From NCBI GenBank assembly GCA_002424545.1, contig DIKL01000090.1:1-7412 (forward strand): 7,412 bases of DNA, given 5' to 3'. Under the pieces are notes generated by a model, which saw only the letters and a program-made list of their open reading frames with translations, was not told where the DNA came from and did no database searches. Source of the DNA: Syntrophaceae bacterium UBA5619. Its GTDB lineage: Bacteria; Desulfobacterota; Syntrophia; Syntrophales; UBA5619. Positions 1 to 6,143 of this stretch are shown one piece after another (the first letter of the stretch is position 1; each line of letters begins with the position of its first letter). The translations under genes and the position numbers were made by a program.

Positions 1-1370
1 TCCTCCCGGAGAAGGGTGCGGACCGACTCGCTCCCCCAGAGAGGAATGGGGGTCGCCAGCGAGACCTTCATCCCGAGGACGGCAAGGCCCAGCGCCAGGG
101 TCAGCTCCCGGCAGTTCCTCAGACCCGAGAAGCAGATCCCCTTGAGGAGGGACAGCTTGCCGGCGGCGGCGAGGGAAGAGATCGCGGCCAGCGGGCCTGT
201 CTCCGGGTCCAGAACGACGACGGGAAGATCCTGTTTGATCATCCAGACGGCCGCGTCGCCCCAGGAGGCGACGGCAAAATCATCGCCGCGGAGCGCCTTG
301 GCCATCTCCACCGGAAGATGTCCGAGAGACTGGAGGAGATTGTCGGCCCCGCCGATGAGGGCGATCTTCGCCGCGGATCCCTCCTGGAGGGCCGCCGCGA
401 TCTCGGCGTCGGCGAGGTTGACCCGGCTCATCCCGATCCATTTCGGATCGAAGTCGCAGGACGCCGGACTCCGGCGGTCGAAGGCTTCGCGCGCCTGCCG
501 AAGGATCTCGGGGGCGTCCTGTTTCCCGTCGCTGAGGACGACGGGTATCTTCATCCCCGCGCAGAGGGCCGGAATCCCCGGATCGGTTCCGGGACCGGCG
601 ACCAGGAGGTTCACCTTTCCGGAGCTGAGGACCGTCTCCGCCTCGCCCGCCGTGCAGGCGATCGGGAGGAAGCCGCCGACGGCGGGTATCCAATCCCCGA
701 GCGACACGAGGCGGACCTCCGGCTTTCGGAGGGAGGCTGCCTTTTCCCGGAGCGTCTCCAGAAGTGATTTTGGCGGGTGTCCCGTCACGCCGACGACGAC
801 TGCCTCTCCGGCCAGGAGACCGTAGCCGGCGGAGCAGGGCAGCGATCCGGCGGAGCCTTTCGTCCCCGCCTTCGCCATGAGGCCGGTCCCGAAAAGGGCC
901 AGCCGCAGGGTTTGGCGGACGAGCTCTCCCGGGGACGACGAGGGACGCACCAGCCGCAGGGCGCTTTCGAAGATCAGGGCAGGGGAGAGGGGGGCGCCGC
1001 CCAGCCTCTGGACGGCTGCGGCCGCCCGGTCCTGAAGGGATGCCGGCCACGGGGTCTCCGCGCCGCATTCTGCCGGATCGGCCGGAAGGGATTCCATCAC
1101 CCCCTGGAGGATCAGACGCAGAAGGAGGGCCGCGGCCATTCCGTCGCGATCGAGTCCGCAGATCCCTTGCTCTGCGCCCCGTCCGAAGGGATCGATCCGG
1201 CAGGGTCCCTGGAGGCACCCGTAGGGACAGGAGAGTCCGAGGCGCAGAAAGCCATCCTGCGGCTGCTGTTTTTCATATCGTTCCCAGTTGAGGCCGAACC
1301 CCTTCCGGGACGCCCCCTGAAGTAATTCCTGGCTGACCGGATCTGCCGTTTTGAAATGAATCGTTTCCAT
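1..1370 (-). CDS. Divergent CooS-family (Ni-CO dehydrogenase-like) protein, 3' end cut by the window
   Basis: An uninterrupted frame of 456 codons runs from ATG at 1370 to the left edge with no stop, so the C-terminus lies outside. Residues 1-72 match the CooS N-terminus closely: TADPVSQELL, WERYEKQQPQ, GPCRIDPFG and GICG. Four cysteines, C48-x3-C52-x4-C57-x13-C71, match the B-cluster ligands with one inserted residue. Other CODH-like stretches are GLLAGEAVVVGVTGH (H198), IACTAGE (C239), KGICFSG (C413) and LATPIPLWGS (438-447). Set against the Carboxydothermus CODH II sequence as I remember it, the D-cluster cysteines are D39 and S47, the C-cluster cysteines 446 and 476 are A342 and D372, and the cysteine 333 equivalent is missing. 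About 60 residues, including the histidine channel, are absent before H198. By alignment some 40-50 residues lie beyond the edge, giving about 500 aa against roughly 636. GGGAG lies 11 nt before the ATG; the gene follows the ferredoxin gene by 30 nt. CO oxidation is doubtful. Family assignment is firm, function unknown. Confidence 0.8.
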   Translation of the reverse strand, partial: METIHFKTADPVSQELLQGASRKGFGLNWERYEKQQPQDGFLRLGLSCPYGCLQGPCRIDPFGRGAEQGICGLDRDGMAAALLLRLILQGVMESLPADPAECGAETPWPASLQDRAAAAVQRLGGAPLSPALIFESALRLVRPSSSPGELVRQTLRLALFGTGLMAKAGTKGSAGSLPCSAGYGLLAGEAVVVGVTGHPPKSLLETLREKAASLRKPEVRLVSLGDWIPAVGGFLPIACTAGEAETVLSSGKVNLLVAGPGTDPGIPALCAGMKIPVVLSDGKQDAPEILRQAREAFDRRSPASCDFDPKWIGMSRVNLADAEIAAALQEGSAAKIALIGGADNLLQSLGHLPVEMAKALRGDDFAVASWGDAAVWMIKQDLPVVVLDPETGPLAAISSLAAAGKLSLLKGICFSGLRNCRELTLALGLAVLGMKVSLATPIPLWGSESVRTLLRE

Positions 1371-1400
1371 GGATTTCTCAACTCCCTGATCATTCGAAGG

Positions 1401-1949
1401 TTAGGATTTTACGGATCTTCCCTGATCCAGCAGCAGGAGGCTCCCCTCCGGAACACCGGCGGCGGCCGCGGCCGTCGTAAGGCGCTTTTCGCGGAGGAGC
1501 TTTTCGATCTCCTCGAGATCGACCACCTCCAGGGCCCCGGTCGGACAGACATCGACGCAGACGGGTTTTTCCATGTAGAGACAGCGGTCGCACTTGAGGG
1601 CGATCTTTCTCTCCGGCGACGGGTAGATCACTCCGTAGGGGCAAAAGGCGGTGCAGGTCCAGCAGCCGATGCAGAGATCCTCCCGGATCAGCACCATCCC
1701 GCTTTCCTCGTCCCGGCGCAGGGCGCCGGTCAGGCAGGCGTTGAGGCAGGGCGCCTGGAGACAGTGGCGGCATTGGAGGGGAAAGGCGTCGCCCGACCCT
1801 CCCTCGACACGCACCCTGGATTGGGGCCGGGGCGACTCCTGGACGGCCCCCAGCAGGGTTTTGGCTTCGCTGCAGCGTTCCGCCGCGCAGTAAAGTTCAC
1901 AGGTTTTGCAGCCCGTGCAGCGGTCGATATGAACACCAATTACTTTCAT
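1401..1949 (-). CDS. CooF-like ferredoxin with four [4Fe-4S] clusters
   Basis: This 182-residue cytoplasmic iron-sulfur protein should carry electrons between a redox enzyme and a carrier. Sixteen cysteines fall into four motifs: C11-x2-C14-x2-C17-x3-C21, C60-x2-C63-x4-C68-x3-C72, C93-x2-C96-x2-C99-x3-C103 and C120-x2-C123-x7-C131-x3-C135. This is the layout of the CooF/HycB/DmsB-type polyferredoxins, and the length fits CooF (about 190 aa). There is no signal peptide or Tat motif. The ATG has GGGAG six nt upstream. The gene starts 58 nt after the tctA stop and ends 30 nt before a CooS-like gene, so the two look co-transcribed and the CooS-like protein is the obvious partner. CooF normally serves CO dehydrogenase, but ferredoxins of this type serve many oxidoreductases, so the CooF name rests mainly on the neighbour. 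After residue 140 a 42-residue tail holds no further cluster motif. Confidence 0.9.
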   Translation of the reverse strand: MKVIGVHIDRCTGCKTCELYCAAERCSEAKTLLGAVQESPRPQSRVRVEGGSGDAFPLQCRHCLQAPCLNACLTGALRRDEESGMVLIREDLCIGCWTCTAFCPYGVIYPSPERKIALKCDRCLYMEKPVCVDVCPTGALEVVDLEEIEKLLREKRLTTAAAAAGVPEGSLLLLDQGRSVKS

Positions 1950-2011
1950 GCAACACTCCCGACAATGAATTCAGACAGCGGATCGTTGAGAATAAACTTC
2001 CCTCCGGTCAT
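1946..2011 (-). CDS. Possible 21-aa coupled small ORF between tctA and the ferredoxin gene
   Basis: An ATG at 2011 overlaps the tctA stop as ATGA. The frame runs 21 codons (MTGGKFILNDPLSEFIVGSVA), and its TGA overlaps the ferredoxin start, again as ATGA. A G-rich run (AAGGGGGCGGG) lies directly before the ATG and could act as ribosome binding site. Such a frame could couple translation of the ferredoxin to that of tctA across a 58-nt gap. I recognise no homologue. The ferredoxin has its own Shine-Dalgarno-like GGGAG, so coupling is not required, and a frame this short can arise by chance. Confidence 0.25.
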   Translation of the reverse strand: MTGGKFILNDPLSEFIVGSVA

Positions 2012-3516
2012 CCCGCCCCCTTTGCCTTGCGGAGCCTGATCCAGAGGATCCGGAAGAGGGGGGCGAAGAGAGAGATAATGGCAAAGACCGTCAGGGTAGC
2101 CGATATCGGCCTGGTAAAAAAGACGCCGAGGTTTCCGTGGGAGATCGTCAGCGACTGCCTGAGCGACATCTCCACCATCGGTCCCAGAACCAGCGCAAGA
2201 ACCGCCGGCGCCGGGGGATAATCGAGCTTCTTCATGATGTAGCCGATCACGCCGAAGACGGCCATGACCCACATGTCGAAGACGTTGTTATCGGTGGCGA
2301 AGACGCCGACGGCCGAGATCGTGATGATCAGCGGCATCAGCACCTTGTAAGGGACCTTCAGCAGCCGGACCCAGAGGCCGATCAGCGGCATGTTGAGGAT
2401 GACCAGCAGAACGTTTCCGATGTACATGCTGGCGATGAGCCCCCAGACGAAGTCGGGATGGGCGGAAAAGAGCATCGGCCCGGGACGCAGGCCGTGGATC
2501 ATCAGCGCCCCCAGCAGTACCGCGGTGGTTCCCGACCCGGGAATCCCCAGCGTCAAGAGCGGCACCAGCGCCCCCCCCGCGGCGGCGTTGTTGGCCCCCT
2601 CCGGCGCAGCAACCCCTTCGATGATCCCCGTCCCGAACTTCTCCGGGTGTCTGCTCAACTTCTTCTCCGCGGCGTAGGCCATGAATGAGGAGATCGTCGC
2701 CCCCGCTCCGGGCAACACCCCGACGAAAAAGCCGATGATCGATCCGCGCCAGAGGGCTCCAAAAGAGTCCTTCCAGTCCTGGAGGTTCGGAAAGAGGCTT
2801 CGGAGGTTGAGCTTTGCCTCAGTGTAAATCTGCTGCATCGGCTCCTCGATGTTCACCAGAACCTCCGCGGCGGCGAACAGACCGACCGCCACGCCGATGA
2901 ATCCGACCCCGTCGAGCAGGTACATGCTGCCGAACGTGAAGCGGGCCACGCCGCTCTGCGCATCGATCCCGACGCAGGCGACCAACAGGCCGAAGACGCC
3001 GCTGATCAGACCTTTGAGCGGCGAATTTCCCCCCAGAGACGTCACCAGCGTCAGCCCCATGAACGTCAGCGCAAAATATTCCGGCGGCCCGAAAGAGACC
3101 GCGTAATTGGCCAGCGGGGGCGACAGAAAGGTCAGCATCAGCACCGCAAACGTGCCCGCGATGAAGGAGGCCAGCGCCGCCATTCCCAGCGCCGGGCCCG
3201 GTCGGCCGTTCTTCGCCATCTGGTAGCCGTCAAGCGTCGTCATCACCGACGAGGACTCGCCGGGAACGTTCAGCAGGATCGAAGTGGTCGACCCGCCGTA
3301 CATCGCCCCGTAATACACCCCGCACATCGTGATGATCGCCGTCGTCGCGTTCATGCCGAACGTGATCGGAATCAGGATCGCCACGCCCGTCGTCGGACCG
3401 ATCCCCGGCAGAACCCCGATGAGCGTTCCGATCAGAACCCCGATGAAGCACATCAAGAGGTTCAGGGGCGAAAGCGCCACATCAAATCCCATGATCAAAT
3501 TCGAGAAGATATCCAA
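2008..3516 (-). CDS. tctA: Tripartite tricarboxylate transporter large membrane subunit TctA
   Basis: TctA is the large inner-membrane subunit of TTT transporters, which take up carboxylates delivered by a periplasmic TctC-type protein using an ion gradient. At 502 residues it has the family's usual length of about 500, with many hydrophobic segments. The two family repeats are both visible. The first is GVLIGTLIGVLPGIGPTTG (26-44) with YGGSTTSILLNVPGESSS (73-90). The second is FFVGVLPGAGATISSF (263-278) with LLTLGIPGSGTTAVLLGAL (320-338). The C-terminal LVLGPMVEMSLRQSL (442-456) is also typical. The start is a TTG at 3516: it gives the standard N-terminus MDIFSNLIMGFDVALSPLNL, while the first in-frame ATG (3492) would remove eight conserved residues. 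The Shine-Dalgarno is poor, a G run only 3 nt upstream, so translation may depend on tctB, whose stop lies 18 nt before. The tctA stop overlaps an ATG as ATGA. Confidence 0.96.
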   Translation of the reverse strand: MDIFSNLIMGFDVALSPLNLLMCFIGVLIGTLIGVLPGIGPTTGVAILIPITFGMNATTAIITMCGVYYGAMYGGSTTSILLNVPGESSSVMTTLDGYQMAKNGRPGPALGMAALASFIAGTFAVLMLTFLSPPLANYAVSFGPPEYFALTFMGLTLVTSLGGNSPLKGLISGVFGLLVACVGIDAQSGVARFTFGSMYLLDGVGFIGVAVGLFAAAEVLVNIEEPMQQIYTEAKLNLRSLFPNLQDWKDSFGALWRGSIIGFFVGVLPGAGATISSFMAYAAEKKLSRHPEKFGTGIIEGVAAPEGANNAAAGGALVPLLTLGIPGSGTTAVLLGALMIHGLRPGPMLFSAHPDFVWGLIASMYIGNVLLVILNMPLIGLWVRLLKVPYKVLMPLIITISAVGVFATDNNVFDMWVMAVFGVIGYIMKKLDYPPAPAVLALVLGPMVEMSLRQSLTISHGNLGVFFTRPISATLTVFAIISLFAPLFRILWIRLRKAKGAG

Positions 3517-3534
3517 GCGTCCCCCCGATCGTCC

Positions 3535-3993
3535 TTACAGCCCGAACATGTTCTTCGGCAGTGTGATCCCCAACAGCACCTGGAAGATGATGTACAGACC
3601 CGCCGTCGTCAGCACGGCAACCATCCCCGCCGGCTTCCATCTCTCCCGTTCGACCGCCAGCATCAGGTAGGAGACAAAGAGGAATGTGTTCAGGACAAAA
3701 CCCAGGACCTCCATCAGGAAAATGTAGACCCCCAAGCCGACCATCACGGCGGCAACCCGCAGAAGCGCCTTCCCGGCCGGAAACGGCGCCTTCTCCGTCG
3801 GATCGGGTTTGCGGAACCAGGCCCCCGCCATCAGCATGACAGACAGCAAGGCCATCAGAATCCCCAGCCAGAGGGGCAGAAAACCGCTTCCGGGGCCGAA
3901 GGTCGCCGAGGCGGGCATCATCCATGACTCCCGGATGACGTATCCGGACAGAACCAACAGGACCAAACCCGTGATCAAATCCGCTTTCTTCAT
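3535..3993 (-). CDS. tctB: Tripartite tricarboxylate transporter small membrane subunit TctB
   Basis: TctB is the small, poorly conserved membrane subunit of the TTT transporter and works with TctA. From the ATG at 3993 the protein has 152 residues (MKKADLITGL...), the usual family length. There are about four hydrophobic helices: near residues 7-18, 38-58, 79-110 (probably two adjoining segments) and 123-143. A PGSGFLPLWLG stretch follows the first helix, as is common in TctB. An upstream in-frame ATG at 4005 would add MILK, but the only Shine-Dalgarno-like sequence (AGGA) directly abuts that codon and sits about 11 nt before 3993, so 3993 is preferred. The gene lies 82 nt after tctC, an interval holding a strong stem-loop, and 18 nt before tctA. 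Sequence motifs alone are weak; size, topology and position between tctC and tctA make the call secure. Confidence 0.92.
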   Translation of the reverse strand: MKKADLITGLVLLVLSGYVIRESWMMPASATFGPGSGFLPLWLGILMALLSVMLMAGAWFRKPDPTEKAPFPAGKALLRVAAVMVGLGVYIFLMEVLGFVLNTFLFVSYLMLAVERERWKPAGMVAVLTTAGLYIIFQVLLGITLPKNMFGL

Positions 3994-4020
3994 CTTCAGT
4001 ATCATCCTGGGCTGGAAACA

Positions 4021-4051
4021 GGCGGGGAAACGCGATATCCGCGCCCCCGCC
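4021..4051 (-). promoter_or_regulatory. GC-rich stem-loop between tctC and tctB
   Basis: GGCGGGG (4021-4027) pairs with CCCCGCC (4045-4051), a perfect 7-bp stem. Inside it CGCG (4031-4034) pairs with CGCG (4040-4043) around a 5-nt loop. Transcribed in the operon direction, it begins 24 nt after the tctC stop. No U-tract follows, so it does not look like a full intrinsic terminator. Stem-loops at this place in binding-protein operons often protect the 3' end of the binding-protein mRNA or weaken read-through, giving more binding protein than membrane subunits. That role is inference here. Confidence 0.6.
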
Positions 4052-4075
4052 GGAATGATTGAACCATGGAGTCGG

Positions 4076-5053
4076 TTATTTCTTGATCAGCCCCATATCC
4101 TTCAGGATGACCGCGTACTTGTCGTTCCACTCCTCGAGAAACTTGCCGAAGGCGGCGCTGTCCATCCAGGCCTCGGAGAGCATGTTATCCCTGCAGTATT
4201 TCTTGAAGGCCTCCGTCTTCGTGTATTTGAAGAACGCCTCCTCGAGGGTTTTCAGCGCGTCGGCCGGAATGCCGGCCGGGGCGCAGAGACCGCGGTTCTG
4301 AACATAGGTCGCATTGACTCCCGCTTCCTTCATCGTCGGCACATCCGGCGCACCCGCCAGACGCTTGTCCGCAAATACGCCGAGGATCCGGACCTTGTTC
4401 GCTTTGTAGAGTTCAAGCGCCTCACCGGGGTTGGAAACCGCGAGGTCGATATGGCCGCCGAGGAGGGCCGCATTCACCTCGCCGCCGCCGTTGAACACGA
4501 CGTAGTTGAGCTGAACGCCGGCCGCCTTCTCGATCAGATAGGCGCAGATCGAGTCGGACGAGCCCAATTGCGTTCCGCCGATCGTGATCTTTTTCGGATT
4601 GGCCTTGGCGTCGGCGATGATCTCTTTGACGGATTTGTATTTTGAACCGGCATTGACCATCAGCATGTATTCGTCGAAGGCGAAGTTCGCGACCGGGGTG
4701 AAGTCTTTCAGGCCGACGGGCGACTTGCCCATCAGCGGGGTCGTCAGAAAGCTCGTGACCGCGGTGACCATGTAGTAGGGATCCTTCTTTTTACCGGCGG
4801 TGTAGGCGAAGGCGATCGCCCCGCTTCCACCCGGCTTGTTCTCGACGATCATCGGCTGGGGAAACAGCTTCTCTTTTTCGATCGCTGCGGTCATGGTTCG
4901 CGCGAAGATGTCGCTACCCCCTCCGGCGCTGGCATGGATGATGATCGTGACCGGTTTTTCGGGATATTTGCCGGCGCCAAACGCGTTTCCCGCCCCGATC
5001 GCGACAAACAGGCCAACCAAAAACAGTACGGACAACTTGGACAGGGTTTTCAT
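4076..5053 (-). CDS. tctC: TctC / Bug-family periplasmic carboxylate-binding protein
   Basis: This is the extracytoplasmic solute receptor of the TTT transporter, which captures a carboxylate and hands it to TctAB. The 325 residues match the family's length. Residues 1-26 form a Sec signal peptide: a Lys-containing N-terminus, a hydrophobic core (LSVLFLVGLFVAIGAG) and likely cleavage near AFG-AGKYP. The mature start YPEKPVTIII, then ASAGGGSDIFAR (41-52), VENKPGGSGA and the later DVPTMKEAGV are Bug/TctC hallmarks. GGAGG six nt before the ATG is the strongest ribosome binding site in the operon, fitting a need for excess receptor. It lies 106 nt after the GntR gene. Bug proteins bind very varied compounds (citrate, glutarate, aromatic acids, amino acids), so the ligand cannot be named from sequence. 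Confidence 0.96.
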   Translation of the reverse strand: MKTLSKLSVLFLVGLFVAIGAGNAFGAGKYPEKPVTIIIHASAGGGSDIFARTMTAAIEKEKLFPQPMIVENKPGGSGAIAFAYTAGKKKDPYYMVTAVTSFLTTPLMGKSPVGLKDFTPVANFAFDEYMLMVNAGSKYKSVKEIIADAKANPKKITIGGTQLGSSDSICAYLIEKAAGVQLNYVVFNGGGEVNAALLGGHIDLAVSNPGEALELYKANKVRILGVFADKRLAGAPDVPTMKEAGVNATYVQNRGLCAPAGIPADALKTLEEAFFKYTKTEAFKKYCRDNMLSEAWMDSAAFGKFLEEWNDKYAVILKDMGLIKK

Positions 5054-5073
5054 TCTTTACCTCCATCATGAAT

Positions 5074-5118
5074 TCCGGCATGTCGACAAAATCCGTGACA
5101 AAATTTGCCATTGCCGGA
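5074..5118 (-). promoter_or_regulatory. Candidate control region upstream of tctC
   Basis: The 106-nt gap between the GntR gene and tctC holds three small structures. There is a palindrome TGTCGACA (5081-5088), read on the minus strand within TTTGTCGACATG. ATTTTGTC occurs twice in direct repeat (5085-5092 and 5097-5104), 12 nt apart. A 7-bp inverted repeat TCCGGCA/TGCCGGA (5074-5080 and 5112-5118) encloses both. TTGT-CG-ACA resembles the TTGT-N2-ACAA operators of some GntR proteins. No convincing sigma70 or sigma54 promoter is visible. A regulatory role is inference from position and symmetry. Confidence 0.3.
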
Positions 5119-5159
5119 CTGAAAATCAAGGACAATCCCAAAAACCGATGTTTGCTTCC

Positions 5160-5945
5160 TCAGCCAATCCTGCCGGCGATCACCCCCTTTTCCTTGCCGT
5201 TCGCTTCCGTATGGTTTCCCTCGTTTTGACCGTAGATCTGCTCGATCTGGATGTCGTAGTGGATCTCCAGTTCCCGCGTCGCCCTTTCCGCATCCCGCTC
5301 GACGATTGCCTTCAGGATCCGGTCATGGATGTCGAGCATCAGTTCGATCCGGGAGGGGTCCTTGAGGAAATAGTCGCGCCGCATGTTGATCCAGAGAGGT
5401 TGAATGGTCATGTCGAGGAGCTTTTCCGTGATCGTTTCGATGAGGCGGTTTTTCGTCGCGCGCGCGATGGCAAGGTGGTACTCCTTCCCGTAGCGGAGAT
5501 AGTCCTCCAGGTCGCCGCGGCGTCCCCGCTCGCACTTTTCTTCCCAGGCCTTCCGGATCGCGAAGAGATCGGCGTCCGTGGCGACGCGGATGGCGAGACG
5601 GACCGCGCCGATTTCCAACGCCATCCGGGCGTGCATGTTTTCAAAAGGGCTGTCGGATTCTTCGAGGACGTTGAGGGCCTGGCGCATCCGGTCCTCCGTG
5701 GCGACGGGGGAGCAGACATAGGTTCCGTCCCCGGGGCGACTTTCCAGAACCCCGACGATCTGGAGGGCGCTGATCGCTTCACGCAGGGAGGGGCGGCTCA
5801 CCCCCATTTGTTCGGTGATGAGGCGCTCCGGGGGCAGCTTGCTGCCCGCCTTGTATGCGCCGGAATGGATCATGCCGAGGATCTGGTCGGCGATGAAGGA
5901 GCTCTTTTTCCTGAAACCCGCCTGGGTTACCTTTTCGAAGTTCAT
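5160..5945 (-). CDS. GntR-family transcriptional regulator, FadR/FCD subfamily
   Basis: A DNA-binding regulator expected to sense a carboxylate or related metabolite. From the ATG at 5945 it has 261 residues. Residues 14-77 form the GntR winged helix-turn-helix: KLPPERLITEQMGVSRPSLR (36-55), EAISALQIVGVLESRPGDG (56-74), then the wing TYV. Residues 100-235 form the all-helical FCD ligand domain. H157 (KEYHLAIARATKN), H207 (DIHDRILKAI) and H229 (LEIHYD) stand where FCD proteins bind a metal. The Asp often found three residues before the first His is a Glu or Lys here, so metal binding may differ. ATG 5945 is chosen over TTG 5957 because GAGG lies six nt before it and none precedes the TTG. Its own promoter carries GGTCAG-type half-sites, suggesting self-regulation, and the tctCBA genes directly downstream are the likely target. 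The effector is unknown. Confidence 0.93.
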   Translation of the reverse strand: MNFEKVTQAGFRKKSSFIADQILGMIHSGAYKAGSKLPPERLITEQMGVSRPSLREAISALQIVGVLESRPGDGTYVCSPVATEDRMRQALNVLEESDSPFENMHARMALEIGAVRLAIRVATDADLFAIRKAWEEKCERGRRGDLEDYLRYGKEYHLAIARATKNRLIETITEKLLDMTIQPLWINMRRDYFLKDPSRIELMLDIHDRILKAIVERDAERATRELEIHYDIQIEQIYGQNEGNHTEANGKEKGVIAGRIG

Positions 5946-5951
5946 CAATTG

Positions 5952-5955
5952 CCTC
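5952..5955 (-). promoter_or_regulatory. Ribosome binding site that fixes the GntR start
   Basis: GAGG lies six nt before the ATG at 5945. It falls inside the longer reading that starts at TTG 5957, which has no Shine-Dalgarno sequence, so the shorter 261-residue product is preferred. Confidence 0.65.
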
Positions 5956-5960
5956 AAATT

Positions 5961-5990
5961 GGTCAGACCGGTAAGACTGGATAGCTGACC
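5961..5990 (-). promoter_or_regulatory. Probable GntR operator upstream of the regulator gene
   Basis: GGTCAGACC (5961-5969) is a perfect odd palindrome (GGTC-A-GACC) within ATTGGTCAGACCGGT, close to the TGGT-N3-ACCA operators of FCD-type GntR proteins such as PdhR, LldR and FadR. It shares an edge with a second, imperfect copy, GGTAAGACT (5970-5978). A third half-site, CTGACC on the plus strand (5985-5990), makes an inverted pair with GGTCAG (5961-5966). The sites cover the -10 box and the expected transcription start, so a bound regulator should block its own promoter. Binding is inferred from symmetry and position. Confidence 0.6.
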
Positions 5991-6016
5991 ATAAGGAAGA
6001 AGAAAAGGCTTGTCAA
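5988..6016 (-). promoter_or_regulatory. Sigma70-type promoter for the GntR gene and probably the tct operon
   Basis: On the minus strand a perfect -35 box TTGACA (6016-6011) is separated by 17 nt from TATGGT (5993-5988), which matches four of six -10 positions. The region is clearly AT-richer than the coding DNA around it. Transcription should start near 5981, leaving a leader of about 35 nt before the ATG at 5945. The -10 box overlaps the operator-like half-site CTGACC. I see no other convincing promoter before tctC, so this one may drive the whole set down to the CooS-like gene. Confidence 0.65.
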
Positions 6017-6112
6017 GAAAAAATTATGGCAGGGAAAATTATAGTTGTGTTTGCGAAAGGATCACGATTTTCGAGTCGAGATATCATCAGGGAAACAGGG
6101 GATTGAGGAAAT

Positions 6113-6135
6113 GGGGCGGGGGAGGCCCCCGCCCC
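6113..6135 (-). terminator. Hairpin terminator candidate after the thiolase gene
   Basis: GGGGCGGGGG (6113-6122) pairs perfectly with CCCCCGCCCC (6126-6135), a 10-bp GC stem with a 3-nt loop. In the direction of transcription it begins 8 nt after the thiolase stop codon. The following sequence (ATTTCCTC) is only weakly T-rich, so termination may be partial or need Rho. Together with the promoter further on, it separates the thiolase transcript from the GntR-tct set. Confidence 0.6.
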
Positions 6136-6143
6136 TAGAACGA

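Noticed and set aside
16..825. A 269-codon plus-strand frame
   Set aside because: It is antisense to the CooS-like gene, Arg/Ser/Pro-rich and without motif or ribosome binding site.
280..1218. A 312-codon minus-strand frame across the left region
   Set aside because: Its product is Arg/Gly/Pro-rich low-complexity sequence with no motif, and it is out of frame with the frame open from 1370 to the left edge, which encodes clear CooS-family sequence.
1..1370. Calling this gene a functional cooS (CO dehydrogenase) or a hybrid cluster protein
   Set aside because: Several D- and C-cluster ligands are absent, so standard CO oxidation is not supported. The GPCRIDPFG block and the B-cluster spacing are CODH-type, not the N-terminal cysteine pattern of hybrid cluster proteins.
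4021..4051. Intrinsic terminator between tctC and tctB
   Set aside because: The hairpin is strong but no U-tract follows, and tctBA need read-through from the same promoter, so it is described as a regulatory stem-loop.
3809..4645. A 278-codon plus-strand frame
   Set aside because: It is antisense to tctB and tctC and shows no recognisable domain.
5090..5115. Sigma54 promoter (TGGCA...TTGTC) before tctC
   Set aside because: The -12 element is not TTGC and its spacing is off by about two nt, so the match is not good enough.
4836..5984. A 382-codon plus-strand frame
   Set aside because: It crosses the signal peptide end of tctC, the intergenic region and the whole GntR gene on the other strand, and shows no family motif.
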